From Clostridia bacterium (lineage in GTDB: Bacteria; Bacillota; Clostridia; Lachnospirales; Lachnospiraceae): a DNA stretch of 64,000 bases. Of this stretch, positions 7,877-16,097 are shown piece after piece; the stretch's first letter is position 1; the number at the start of each line of letters is the position of its first letter. Both the position numbers and the translations under genes were made by a program. The stretch spans positions 1 through 64,000 of the forward strand of contig CAJTIM010000004.1 of the NCBI GenBank assembly GCA_910576325.1, written 5' to 3'. The notes below the pieces were generated by a model. The model was not told where the DNA came from and did not search any database. It was given only the letters and a program-made list of their open reading frames with translations.

Positions 7877-7957
7877 ACCATTGACAGGAAAGAGGAAACA
7901 GCGTAAAATCAATAGAATATAACAAGGACAGATTGCATAAAAGACAGAGGAGATGAC

Positions 7958-8434
7958 ATGGATAGAAATGAATTTGTAAGTACATTGCGGGCAGTATTGA
8001 GCGGAGAAGTACCGGCTTCCGTGGTGGAGGATAATGTACGTTACTATGATTCTTATATTTCTCAGGAGATCGCCGGCGGAAAGAGTGAAAAGGAGGTTAT
8101 GGAATCCCTTGGAGATCCTCGCCTGATTGCAAAAACCATAATTGATACAAGCAATCCCCAAGGAGGACGGGAGGCTTATGGAAGTACCTATACCCAGAGT
8201 GAGCCGGAGCGGGGATTTCATGCGGAGTTTAATGAGGATGGCGGAGTGGATTTGAAGTACAGGAGGTTTAACCTGAATACCTGGTATGGACGGCTTTTGA
8301 TTTTGATACTTGTGATACTTGTCCTGACGGTTGTTTTCGCCATAGTGGGCGGAATTTTGTCATGGCTTTTTCCTGTCCTGCTTCCTGTTCTTTTGTTTTT
8401 ATGGATTATGCGGATATTTTCCGATCGCAGGTAG
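7958..8434 (+). CDS. DUF1700/HAAS-domain membrane protein
   Basis: A 158-residue protein with two parts. The N-terminal ~65 residues (EFVSTLRAVL, YYDSYISQEIAGGKSEKEVMESLG, IAKTIID) match the HAAS/DUF1700 helical domain, which often accompanies PadR-like regulators and membrane sensors. Residues about 110-155 form two membrane helices separated by GGILSWLF. No PadR gene is adjacent, so a regulatory partner is not evident. Start ATG is preceded by AGAGGAGATGAC. Role inferred: envelope-located signalling or stress protein; no enzymatic motif is visible. Confidence 0.75.
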   Translation: MDRNEFVSTLRAVLSGEVPASVVEDNVRYYDSYISQEIAGGKSEKEVMESLGDPRLIAKTIIDTSNPQGGREAYGSTYTQSEPERGFHAEFNEDGGVDLKYRRFNLNTWYGRLLILILVILVLTVVFAIVGGILSWLFPVLLPVLLFLWIMRIFSDRR

Positions 8435-8644
8435 TATGATTGCGGAATTTGTAACGGCAATATTTACCGCAATATGCAAATAGATTAACAGACACCTGCA
8501 TTTGCGGCTGGGGATGGATTGCGGACAGGAGTACGCGGAGGTATATTACGGTGTTGCAATAGGAAGAAACTGGAAAAATATTTTGACACATAATTGCCAT
8601 AATAAGAGTGTAAAGCATATTAAAATAATTAGGAGGAAACGATT

Positions 8645-8791
8645 ATGGCAAACAATGCAAACAACAGCAGCAATGCGAACAATGCAAGCAATGCAAACAA
8701 TTCCAGCAAGAATTCTTCTAACAGCTCCAAGAACACCGGCTCCAAGAATTCCAGCAAGAATGCAAGCAACGCAGACAACTGTAATTACTAA
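8645..8791 (+). CDS. Asn/Ser-rich 48-residue microprotein
   Basis: A short, low-complexity frame made almost only of Asn, Ser, Ala and Lys. It begins MANNANNSSNANNASNANN, continues with repeated SSKN/SKN units, and ends NADNCNY. A consensus AGGAGG at 8631-8636 with 8-base spacing and a strong terminator directly downstream indicate a real monocistronic gene. It has no hydrophobic segment, signal peptide or known motif. The single Cys near the C-terminus is the only reactive residue. I do not recognise a family. Possible roles are a spore- or stress-related unstructured protein, but this is speculation. It is too short and repetitive for most gene finders. Confidence 0.7.
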   Translation: MANNANNSSNANNASNANNSSKNSSNSSKNTGSKNSSKNASNADNCNY

Positions 8792-8855
8792 ATACATGGC
8801 AGCATGAATTTTAAAATAACCGAAATTCATGCCATAATGTATCCGGTATGATTAG

Positions 8856-8902
8856 AAAAGAAGACGGACACCTGATAAAGAGGGCATCCGTCTTCTTTTT
8901 TG
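8856..8902 (+). terminator. Terminator after the microprotein gene
   Basis: AAAAGAAGACGGA (8856-8868) pairs exactly with TCCGTCTTCTTTT (8887-8899), continuing into T residues. Confidence 0.9.
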
Positions 8903-8998
8903 CAATGAAGCACGTCTGAATAGTGATATGACAGCTGTAACTTTTCGAAGGAGAACGCATAATATATTCTATATTACAATAGAATAAAAGGTGAAGAT

Positions 8999-9316
8999 AT
9001 GGAATTTGAAACAATCTCCCCGCGGGAAATAGATTCCTATCTGTTTCGGGACGGTTATGTGGTCATTGATCTGAGAGAACCAAAGGAATTCAGAAGGCTT
9101 CATCTGAAGGGAGCCGTTTGTATTCCTTATGAACAACTGGAAGAAAGAGCTCGTTTCCTTCGCAATCAGACCTTGATTCTTTACTGTGAGCGAGGCGGAA
9201 CAAGTATGATGGCAGCGCGGGAATTGAGCGCCGAGGGATATCAGGTTATGACTATGATTGGAGGCATACAAGCCTACGAGGGCAGAAACAGTGAAAGCTA
9301 TACCGGAGGAAAATAG
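8999..9316 (+). CDS. Rhodanese-like domain protein
   Basis: A 105-residue single-domain rhodanese. It has the VVIDLREPKEF motif near residues 20-31 and the active-site loop CERGGTSM with the persulfide-forming Cys63. The family moves sulfane sulfur to acceptors such as cyanide, thioredoxin or sulfur-transfer proteins. The active loop length fits a sulfurtransferase rather than a Cdc25-like phosphatase. It is cytoplasmic, with no signal peptide. AGGTGAAG lies upstream of the start and a terminator follows, so it is monocistronic. Confidence 0.88.
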   Translation: MEFETISPREIDSYLFRDGYVVIDLREPKEFRRLHLKGAVCIPYEQLEERARFLRNQTLILYCERGGTSMMAARELSAEGYQVMTMIGGIQAYEGRNSESYTGGK

Positions 9317-9321
9317 AAATT

Positions 9322-9354
9322 AAGGAACTGTCGTAGTCATCCGGCAGTTCCTTT
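9322..9354 (+). terminator. Terminator after the rhodanese gene
   Basis: AAGGAACTG (9322-9330) pairs with CAGTTCCTT (9345-9353), followed by a short T run. Confidence 0.75.
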
Positions 9355-9384
9355 GTAATTGGAGTCTGGATGGGAAGTCATTCC

Positions 9385-9440
9385 TTGACGGGAAAAAATG
9401 GAACTGATATAATATACCCATTCCCACAGCTGTCTGTGGG
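9385..9440 (+). promoter_or_regulatory. Promoter and operator-like palindrome of the GntR-type regulator
   Basis: TTGACG (9385-9390), 17-base spacer, TATAAT (9408-9413). Just downstream, CCCACAG (9423-9429) and CTGTGGG (9434-9440) form an inverted repeat in the 5' leader, a possible operator or RNA hairpin. It differs from the sites near tctC. Confidence 0.75.
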
Positions 9441-9469
9441 AGTTTGGCAGAGAGACGGGGGCAGAATCC

Positions 9470-10570
9470 ATGCATGAGGGAAAATATAAGTATCAGATTA
9501 CCAAGCAGAAGCTGATAGAATATACAAGAGAACTGCCGGAGGGAATGCCGCTTCCCAACCGTAATGAACTGGCCCGCAAATGCGGTGTTGCCCGTGTCAC
9601 GCTGGAACGGGCAATTTCGGAGCTTATTGGGGAAGGAATTCTGGTTTCGGAAGACGGGCGGGGAACCTATGCCGCAAAGGCGGCGGAACAGGCCGCAGAG
9701 AAGGCAGGGGATCCTGGCTGCTGGGCGCTTCTTGTGTATTGTGTGACAAAGGGTGCCAATCCCTCTATTGTAAGGGGAGTGGAGGATTTTGCCAATACCC
9801 ATGACAGGAATCTGATTGTCTGCAATACGGATAATGATCCGGTAAAAGAAGCAGGATATCTGAAAAAGCTTTGTAAAACGAATGTGGAAGGGATTATACT
9901 GATTCCCAATACTCACTCGATCACAGACGGAGAAGCACTGTGCGCACTGGCAGAGAAACAGATTCCCGTCGTAACATGCAGCCGCAGGGTGCCGGGCTAT
10001 GACTTTCCGGGGACTTTTCAGAACTTCTTTCAGTCCGGGTTTATGGCAACCCAGCATTTGCTGCAGATGGGGTGCCGCAGAATTGCATATTTTGCCACAT
10101 CGCGCTACAGCACCATTGAGGACAGGCTTCAGGGATACATGGCGGCAATATCTCAACATAATTTTCAGAATCCCGATGACAAAGCCGAAGATCCGGTGGG
10201 GTTGTCGGATATAACGGGAGATATCGGGGAGCTTTTCGAAGACTTTCTGATACGCAATCCGCAGACGGACGGCATCTATGTACTGAATGATCGCCTGGCA
10301 GTCATTTTATATCCGGTTTTAAAACGGATGAAATGTCTTCCCGGAAGGGATATCCGCATTGTGGCCAGTGATGCCAGTGAATTCTGCGGCTCCTTCTCGG
10401 TTCCTTTGTCCACAGTTGACTTTCCCACTTATCAAATGGGGTGTTCTGCTGCGGAACAATTGTTCCGGCTTATGCGGGGAGAATTGGAAAATCAGGACAA
10501 GCACGTGGTATTAAGCTGTGAACTGCATGCCAGAGCCAGCAGTCTGGGAGAGACTGCTGCGGATATGTGA
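9470..10570 (+). CDS. GntR-type regulator with LacI-like effector domain (AraR-like)
   Basis: A 366-residue protein. Residues 1-75 are a GntR winged helix-turn-helix (LPNRNELARKCGVARVTLERAISEL, then GRGTYAAK). Residues about 85-360 are a periplasmic-binding/LacI-type sugar-sensing domain (VRGVEDFANTHDRNLIVCNTDND, GIILIPNT, GIYVLNDRLAVI). The combination is typical of AraR-like regulators, which bind a small sugar or sugar acid and release DNA. It lies directly upstream of, and in the same direction as, the tct transporter operon, whose promoter carries repeated TTAATACATCT sites. It is the obvious candidate regulator of that operon. The ligand is unknown. Confidence 0.85.
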   Translation: MHEGKYKYQITKQKLIEYTRELPEGMPLPNRNELARKCGVARVTLERAISELIGEGILVSEDGRGTYAAKAAEQAAEKAGDPGCWALLVYCVTKGANPSIVRGVEDFANTHDRNLIVCNTDNDPVKEAGYLKKLCKTNVEGIILIPNTHSITDGEALCALAEKQIPVVTCSRRVPGYDFPGTFQNFFQSGFMATQHLLQMGCRRIAYFATSRYSTIEDRLQGYMAAISQHNFQNPDDKAEDPVGLSDITGDIGELFEDFLIRNPQTDGIYVLNDRLAVILYPVLKRMKCLPGRDIRIVASDASEFCGSFSVPLSTVDFPTYQMGCSAAEQLFRLMRGELENQDKHVVLSCELHARASSLGETAADM

Positions 10571-10636
10571 GCAATGTGAGAATGGAATAAAAATGAATAA
10601 TTTGCTGTAAAAGGCTGATGCGGACAGGTATGAAAG

Positions 10637-10664
10637 AAAAGACCGGTTCCGTATCGGCTTTTTT
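10637..10664 (+). terminator. Terminator after the GntR-type regulator
   Basis: AAAAG-A-CCG pairs with CGG-CTTTT with one bulged base, followed by T residues. It separates the regulator from the tct operon. Confidence 0.7.
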
Positions 10665-10739
10665 ATATGAGAGGAAATTGTGTCCTGTTATATAAAAATT
10701 TTTTGTAAGGATGTTTTGGCAGTTATTTTTAGCGAGAAT

Positions 10740-10850
10740 TTAATACATCTTTAGAAAAAATAATACAAATATATAAAATATTAATACATCTATTGACAAT
10801 ATGGCCCTGAGATAGTAATATATAAACACAACTGAATATAGATGTATTAA
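10740..10850 (+). promoter_or_regulatory. tct operon promoter with three operator-like repeats
   Basis: TTGACA (10793-10798), 17-base spacer, TAATAT (10816-10821). TTAATACATCT occurs at 10740-10750. TTAATACATCTA at 10781-10792 abuts the -35 box. Its exact inverse TAGATGTATTAA lies at 10839-10850, downstream of the -10. A weaker TAATACAAAT lies at 10761. The flanking, oppositely oriented sites suggest cooperative or looping repression, probably by the neighbouring GntR-type protein. Confidence 0.75.
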
Positions 10851-10890
10851 AAATGGACGGTTTCACAAAAAGAAAACAGGAGGGACAAAA

Positions 10891-11934
10891 ATGAAGATGA
10901 AAAAGTTACTTCCCCTGCTTCTGGCGGCGGTTATGGCACTGTCTGCGTGCGGAAGCAAAGCAAATCAGAACAATGGAGAAACGGAGACAGGCGGAACGGA
11001 GGCTGTGCAGACACCGGAAGCGGAAGAGGGAGCAGAGACGGAATCCGGCTGGCCTGGGGGCAAGACCATTCAGATGATTATTCCCTTTGGAGCGGGCGGA
11101 GACACGGATCTGCACTGTCGGGTACTGACTGATCTGGTATCCAAGGAACTGGGGGTTGACATTGTATGTACCAATGTAACGGGAACATCGGGAACCATAG
11201 CCGCCAGACAGGTGATGGAGAGCGCAAATGACGGATACACGATTCTTTGGCATCAGACTTCGTTTTTAATGGCAAGCCTGATGGGAGTTTCGGAGTTTGA
11301 TTATACGGATTTTACAACTGCATGTACCATGATTGAGGATATGTCATCTTTCCTGTGTGTCAATGCGGATAACGGAAAGTTTACGGATTTTGAAGAATTT
11401 GTGCAGTATGCAAAGGCTCATCCGGGAGAGCTCCTGGTGGGGACTTCCATTGGTGGTGACGCTCATCTGTATACATTGATTATGGCGGATCTGCTTGGGA
11501 TTGAACTCACCTATGTAGATTTGGACGGAACAAGCGAGATTATTCCGGCCCTTTTGAATCAGGATGTGGATCTGACCATTGGAATTTACGGAACCTACGG
11601 GGAGTATGTGAACAATGGGGAGTTCGCGGCTCTGGCTTATTTTGGAGACGAAGCGCCGGAAGGAACCGGGATTCCGACCTGGAAGTCCCTTGAGGGAGAG
11701 AGCTTCCCCATCGGCAAGATGTTTGGATACTGGTTCCCCGCCGACATGCCAGAGGATATTGTAAATACATTTAATCAGGCGGTTGAAAAGGTAACTGCGT
11801 CGGATGAGTGGAAAGAGCACTGTGCATCCTATTATATTACGCCGGTGTACCGTGCCGGAGAAGAAGCAGTCACATATCTGGACGGACAGTATGAGCTGAT
11901 GCAGGGATACCGGGAGGCACTTGTTCCCCAATAA
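10891..11934 (+). CDS. tctC: Tripartite tricarboxylate transporter substrate-binding lipoprotein (TctC)
   Basis: A 347-residue Bug/TctC-family receptor. Residues 1-20 are a lipoprotein signal with lipobox LSAC (Cys20), followed by an acidic Thr/Glu-rich linker. The mature domain shows the family landmarks: WPGGKTIQMIIPFGAGGDTDLHCR near the start of the domain, a GTIAARQVMES segment, and LLVGTSIGGDAHLYT. In this family the first loop binds a carboxylate of the ligand. It would deliver a di- or tricarboxylate or related acid to the TctA-TctB membrane part encoded just downstream. AGGAGGGA precedes the start. The actual ligand cannot be read from sequence. Confidence 0.92.
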   Translation: MKMKKLLPLLLAAVMALSACGSKANQNNGETETGGTEAVQTPEAEEGAETESGWPGGKTIQMIIPFGAGGDTDLHCRVLTDLVSKELGVDIVCTNVTGTSGTIAARQVMESANDGYTILWHQTSFLMASLMGVSEFDYTDFTTACTMIEDMSSFLCVNADNGKFTDFEEFVQYAKAHPGELLVGTSIGGDAHLYTLIMADLLGIELTYVDLDGTSEIIPALLNQDVDLTIGIYGTYGEYVNNGEFAALAYFGDEAPEGTGIPTWKSLEGESFPIGKMFGYWFPADMPEDIVNTFNQAVEKVTASDEWKEHCASYYITPVYRAGEEAVTYLDGQYELMQGYREALVPQ

Positions 11935-11949
11935 GCAGGAGAGGTGAGC

Positions 11950-12483
11950 ATGGATAAACAGCGTTTGGAAAATAATTATAAAAAATATCGGATGGCCATG
12001 TGCGCAGCAGCTTTGTTTCTGTTTTTCGCATGGGTTACGTATTATTCGGAAAAGATTCCGGTTCTTGTCACTACCATCTCGGTGGATGCAAAATTCTGGC
12101 CTCGGGTGATCGGAATTATGGGATGTATCTTCAGCCTGCTGATGCTTGTGCAGAGTCTTCTGGAGATACGGCAGAAGGAGAAGAGGGAAAAAGCTTCTGG
12201 GGAAGCGGAGGCCGGGAGCAGCCGGAAGAACCGTTCCTTTCAGACACTGGGCTTGATCTTTCTCTATATACTGGGACTTTCCTATCTGGGATTTTTCCTA
12301 ATGACCGGTCTGTATCTGTTTTTTCAGTTTCTGGTTCTTTCGGAGCCGGGAAACCGTGATCCGAAACGGCTGGCGTTGATTTCAGCAGCATTTACCATTG
12401 GGGTTTACCTGGTATTCCACTATGCTTTTTCCATGGTACTTCCTCAAGGCAGTCTCTTTGTCCGGATAGGAGGTATGCTATGA
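11950..12483 (+). CDS. tctB: Small membrane subunit of tripartite tricarboxylate transporter (TctB)
   Basis: A 177-residue membrane protein with four predicted helices (about residues 15-35, 45-70, 100-120 and 125-170) and a charged cytoplasmic loop (EIRQKEKREKASGEAE). This is the usual TctB/DUF1468 plan. AGGAG at 11937-11941 supports ATG 11950; GTG 11944 in the same frame is an alternative. Its stop overlaps the tctA start by 4 bases, consistent with translational coupling and a fixed subunit ratio. Confidence 0.85.
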   Translation: MDKQRLENNYKKYRMAMCAAALFLFFAWVTYYSEKIPVLVTTISVDAKFWPRVIGIMGCIFSLLMLVQSLLEIRQKEKREKASGEAEAGSSRKNRSFQTLGLIFLYILGLSYLGFFLMTGLYLFFQFLVLSEPGNRDPKRLALISAAFTIGVYLVFHYAFSMVLPQGSLFVRIGGML

Positions 12484-13988
12484 GTGAATTTTTAGCGGCA
12501 TTTCCGCAGATATTTTCATCGCCGGCAGCATTGCTTCTGATTTTCGGAGGCTGCATTATTGGTATTATTTTTGGGAGCATTCCGGGGCTGACGGCCGGAA
12601 TCGCCATTGCGCTGTTTCTGCCGCTCACCTTTAAGATGGACATTGTCCCCAGCTTTACCCTTCTTTTGTCTCTGTATATCGGCGGCATATCGGGAGGGCT
12701 GATTTCAGCAATTCTGCTGAAGATTCCGGGGACGCCGGCTTCTGTGGCCACGGTTTTTGACGGCGGACCCATGGCGGACCGGGGCGAGGCGTGGAAAGCT
12801 CTGTCCGTTTCCATTGTATTTTCCTTTATCGGGACATTAATCGGTGTCCTTGTGCTGTGTTTTCTGACACCGGTACTGGGCGCCATATCGCTGAAGTTCG
12901 GTGTGTTTGAGTATTTTTCCATTGCGCTCTTTTCTCTGACGCTGGTATCGGCTCTCTGCGGAGATTCCATTGTCAAAGGATTGCTCGCCTGCCTGATTGG
13001 ATTGTTTCTGGCCTGTGTGGGCAGCGCGCCCATTGACGGATTTGCCAGATATACCTTTGGTATTCATGCCCTGGATGCCGGCTTTCATGAAGTTCCTGCT
13101 CTGGTGGGGCTTTTTGCAATATCCGAGCTTTTGAACAATACGCAGGCAAAGGAGGCAAAGGCAAATCTGGCCCGTTTTGAGCGGAAGGGCTTTGGAATGT
13201 CAGCCAAAGAGTTTTTCGGGCAGATGCCTAATGCCTTCCGTTCCGGCCTGATTGGAGTTTTTGTTGGAATTCTGCCGGGGATCGGCGGCTCTGTATGTAA
13301 TCTGCTGGCCTATGGTGTGGCAAAGAAGTCGTCTAAAAAGCCGGAACGATTTGGAACGGGCATTATCGACGGCCTGGTGGCTTCGGAGACATCTAACAAT
13401 GCATGCATAGGGGGGACTATGGTGCCGCTTCTGACCTTGGGAATTCCGGGGGACGCCGTGACCGCCATTCTGCTGGGAGCCTTTACCATCAATGGACTCA
13501 CTCCGGGCCCCATGTTCTACTCGGAAAATATAAAACTCATCTATGTAATTTTTGCACTGATGTTTGTCTGTGCAATTGCAACCTTTTTGATTCAGTATTT
13601 TGGTATTCGGGGCTTTACCCAGCTCCTTCGGATTCCCAAGAACATTCTGCTTCCTATGGTTCTGGTTATGTGTATTGTGGGTTCCTTTGCGGCAAACAAC
13701 CGGATCTTTGATGTCTGGACTCTTCTGCTCTGGGGCGTGCTGGGATTTGTGATGAATCGATTTGAGCTTCCTCTGACGCCGATTATCATGGGCTTTATTC
13801 TGGGGCCGATCTGCGAAAAATATCTGCGCCGGGGCCTGATGATGAGCCAGAATGATTTTTCCGTGTTCTTTACCAGAAAGATTTCGGGGGCGTTTCTGAT
13901 ACTTGCAATTGCTATGGTAGTATTTACCTTTGCGGCGCAGATGATGCGAATCAGAAAACAGTCCTCAGATGGAAAAGGAGATAGTTGA
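12480..13988 (+). CDS. tctA: Large membrane subunit of tripartite tricarboxylate transporter (TctA)
   Basis: A 502-residue protein with about 11-12 membrane helices and the size of typical TctA. The conserved family features are visible: GSIPGLTAGIAIALFLPLTF near residues 33-52, LKIPGTPASVATVFDGGPMADRGEA near 79-104, and GILPGIGGSVCNLLAYGVAK near 263-282. The duplicated G-x-x-P-G motif lines the substrate pathway. It works with TctB and the TctC receptor as a sodium- or proton-driven importer. The final TGA overlaps the ATG of the next gene by one base. Confidence 0.93.
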   Translation: MSEFLAAFPQIFSSPAALLLIFGGCIIGIIFGSIPGLTAGIAIALFLPLTFKMDIVPSFTLLLSLYIGGISGGLISAILLKIPGTPASVATVFDGGPMADRGEAWKALSVSIVFSFIGTLIGVLVLCFLTPVLGAISLKFGVFEYFSIALFSLTLVSALCGDSIVKGLLACLIGLFLACVGSAPIDGFARYTFGIHALDAGFHEVPALVGLFAISELLNNTQAKEAKANLARFERKGFGMSAKEFFGQMPNAFRSGLIGVFVGILPGIGGSVCNLLAYGVAKKSSKKPERFGTGIIDGLVASETSNNACIGGTMVPLLTLGIPGDAVTAILLGAFTINGLTPGPMFYSENIKLIYVIFALMFVCAIATFLIQYFGIRGFTQLLRIPKNILLPMVLVMCIVGSFAANNRIFDVWTLLLWGVLGFVMNRFELPLTPIIMGFILGPICEKYLRRGLMMSQNDFSVFFTRKISGAFLILAIAMVVFTFAAQMMRIRKQSSDGKGDS

Positions 13989-14752
13989 TGCGGTATACAT
14001 TTAAAAATAAGCTAAAAGAAAACCTGTGTGACGGCAAGGTTCAGATCGGTGCTTTTGTGACGGCCCCCTGTCCGGAGGTGGTGGAGGTGCTGGGGGTTGC
14101 GGGATTTGACTTTGTGATTCTGGATACGGAGCACACGGCCAGCGGGATTGAGACGGTGGTGCATATGATGCGCAGCGCCGAGATCTATGGAATGTCCCCT
14201 GTAGTACGGGTATATGATGATAACCCCAAACTTATATCCCGCTATGAGGATATAGGGGCTTATGGGATCCAAGTGCCTATGGTACATACGGCGGAGCAGG
14301 CGGAACGGATTGTGCGGGCCGCGCGGTTTACGCCCTCAGGAGTGCGTGGAATGTCCGGCGGACGGGGGCCCCGGTGGGGCGGTATAGCCGAATACCGGCA
14401 GGTTTCCAATGATGAGACCTTGATTGCCGTTATGTGTGAGTCGGCACAGGGCTTGGAAAATATTGAGGAGATAGCGCAGGTACATGGGGTGGATGCAATC
14501 TTTATAGGAGCGTTTGATTTGTCTCAGGCGCTGGGGGTGGCTGGTGATACCACAAATCCTAAAGTGGAGACGGCAATTGAGCGGATTTTGGATGTCTGCG
14601 GAAGGTATGAGGTGATTCCGGGAATTGTTGCGCCGACGGTTGAGGTGGCGAGGAAGCGGATTGAACAGGGATTTTTGTATGTCACAATTCTGGATGACAT
14701 GGCATTTCTGGCGGACGCGGCAGAGAAAAGACTGGCAGATGTAAAGGAATGA
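13988..14752 (+). CDS. HpcH/HpaI-family aldolase
   Basis: A 254-residue class II (metal-dependent) aldolase of the HpcH/HpaI family. Recognisable parts are FVILDTEHT near residues 41-49, IQVPMVHTAEQAERIVRAARFTP, the metal-ligand Glu in MCES and the metal-ligand Asp in IGAFDLSQALG. Members split or form 2-oxo acids such as 4-hydroxy-2-oxo acids and 2-keto-3-deoxy sugar acids, giving pyruvate plus an aldehyde. AGGAGA (13975-13980) supports ATG 13988. Translational coupling to tctA suggests that it breaks down the imported acid. The exact substrate is unknown. The usual R-x-x-x-Y/R phosphate-loop details differ (SGGRGPRWG). Confidence 0.88.
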   Translation: MRYTFKNKLKENLCDGKVQIGAFVTAPCPEVVEVLGVAGFDFVILDTEHTASGIETVVHMMRSAEIYGMSPVVRVYDDNPKLISRYEDIGAYGIQVPMVHTAEQAERIVRAARFTPSGVRGMSGGRGPRWGGIAEYRQVSNDETLIAVMCESAQGLENIEEIAQVHGVDAIFIGAFDLSQALGVAGDTTNPKVETAIERILDVCGRYEVIPGIVAPTVEVARKRIEQGFLYVTILDDMAFLADAAEKRLADVKE

Positions 14753-14770
14753 TCGGTAAGTGGGATGCGG

Positions 14771-14828
14771 CCGGTGCCGTCTGCTGCGGAATAAGATATC
14801 TATTTTATTCCGCAGCAGACGGCACCGG
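14771..14828 (+). terminator. Perfect 24-bp hairpin after the tct-aldolase operon
   Basis: The arms 14771-14794 and 14805-14828 are exact complements (left arm starts CCGGTGCCGTCTGC) around a 10-base loop, with extra GC pairs outside. The T run beyond is poor (CGCATTTATATG). It may stop transcription or protect the mRNA 3' end. Confidence 0.7.
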
Positions 14829-14883
14829 CGCATTTATATGTCAGAAACTTTCTCCGTTTCTATTGTCTTCCGACAGATAAAGA

Positions 14884-14913
14884 TTGACAGCACCGGAGAG
14901 AGGATATTATAAT
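14884..14913 (+). promoter_or_regulatory. Promoter of the rlmL-protease operon
   Basis: TTGACA (14884-14889), 18-base spacer, TATAAT (14908-14913). The coding start is 30 bases downstream. Confidence 0.8.
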
Positions 14914-14942
14914 AGCCGCATAAGTAAAAAAGTGGAGAGATT

Positions 14943-16097
14943 ATGGAAGTATTTGAATTAATTGCACCCTGCCATTTCGGGCTGGAGGCAGTATTAAAAA
15001 GAGAAATACAGGACCTGGGCTACGAAGTGAGCCTGGTGGAGGACGGCAAGGTAACCTTTCAGGGAGACGCCCAGGCCATCTGCGAGGCAAATATCTTTCT
15101 TCGCACGGCAGAGCGGGTGCTTTTAAAGGTGGGGAAATTCCGTGCGGAAACCTTTGACGAACTGTTTGAGGCCGTGAAAGCCCTGCCCTGGGAGCAGTAT
15201 CTGCCTGAGAACGGAAAATTCTGGGTGACAAAGGCGACATCCGTGAAAAGCAGGCTGTTCAGTCCCTCCGACATTCAGTCAATTGTAAAAAAGGCTGTGG
15301 TGGAGCGGCTGAAGGAACGCTATCACAGGGAGTGGTTTCCGGAGGACGGCCCGGAATATCCTCTTCGTATTACTTTTTTGAAGGATGAGGCGGTAATTGC
15401 CATCGATACCTCAGGAGTTTCCTTACATAAAAGGGGTTATCGAAGGCTTTCCAGCAAGGCGCCCATTACGGAGACCCTGGCGGCGGCTTTGATACTGCTC
15501 ACTCCCTGGAAGCAGGACCGTATTCTGGTAGATCCCTTCTGTGGCTGCGGGACTTTTCCCATTGAAGCGGCTATGATGGCGGCACATATGGCTCCGGGCA
15601 TGAACCGCAGCTTTACGGCGGAGGCATGGACCAATCTCATTGCCAAAAAGTACTGGTATGAGGCGGTTACGGAGGCAAATGATCTGCTGGACGATACGGT
15701 GAAGACGGATATTCAGGGCTATGATATTGATCCGGCCATGGTAAAAGCAGCCAGGGAAAATGCCAGGGATGCAGGTGTGGATCATATGATTCATTTTCAG
15801 GCCAGACCGGTAAAGGATTTGAATCACCCAAAGAAATACGGATTTTTGTTTGCCAATCCCCCCTACGGGGAACGGCTGGAGGAAAAGACGGCGCTGCCGG
15901 CTCTTTACCGGGAACTGGGAGAGGCCATGGAGCGCCTTGACAGCTGGTCCTTCTATTTGATTACGGGTTACGAGGAGGCGGAGCGGCATATCGGTAGAAA
16001 GGCTGCGAAGAACCGTAAGATTTACAACGGAATGCTGAAAACTTATTTTTACCAATATCCGGGGCCGAAGCCACCGGTACGACGGCAGAGCCTATGA
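14943..16097 (+). CDS. ypsC: 23S rRNA methyltransferase, RlmL/YpsC type
   Basis: A 384-residue protein, the length of YpsC. Residues 1-165 hold a THUMP RNA-binding domain (LIAPCHFGLEAVLKREIQDLG, LRTAERVLLKVG). The rest is a class I SAM-dependent methyltransferase with motif I VDPFCGCGTFPIEAAMMA and catalytic motif IV FANPPYGERL. The N-P-P-Y motif methylates an exocyclic base nitrogen; the family acts on guanosine of 23S rRNA (N2). The RlmK half of the proteobacterial fusion is absent, as is normal in Firmicutes. It overlaps the following protease gene by 4 bases. Confidence 0.9.
   Translation: MEVFELIAPCHFGLEAVLKREIQDLGYEVSLVEDGKVTFQGDAQAICEANIFLRTAERVLLKVGKFRAETFDELFEAVKALPWEQYLPENGKFWVTKATSVKSRLFSPSDIQSIVKKAVVERLKERYHREWFPEDGPEYPLRITFLKDEAVIAIDTSGVSLHKRGYRRLSSKAPITETLAAALILLTPWKQDRILVDPFCGCGTFPIEAAMMAAHMAPGMNRSFTAEAWTNLIAKKYWYEAVTEANDLLDDTVKTDIQGYDIDPAMVKAARENARDAGVDHMIHFQARPVKDLNHPKKYGFLFANPPYGERLEEKTALPALYRELGEAMERLDSWSFYLITGYEEAERHIGRKAAKNRKIYNGMLKTYFYQYPGPKPPVRRQSL

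Noticed and set aside
8502..8807. A 101-codon plus-strand frame rich in Thr, Met and Ala, overlapping the microprotein
   Set aside because: It is the shifted reading of the Asn/Ser-rich gene. The consensus ribosome-binding site and the ATG belong to the frame at 8645.
9320..10159. A 279-codon minus-strand frame opposite the GntR-type regulator
   Set aside because: The plus-strand gene has promoter, clear domains and normal codon use; the antisense translation looks random.
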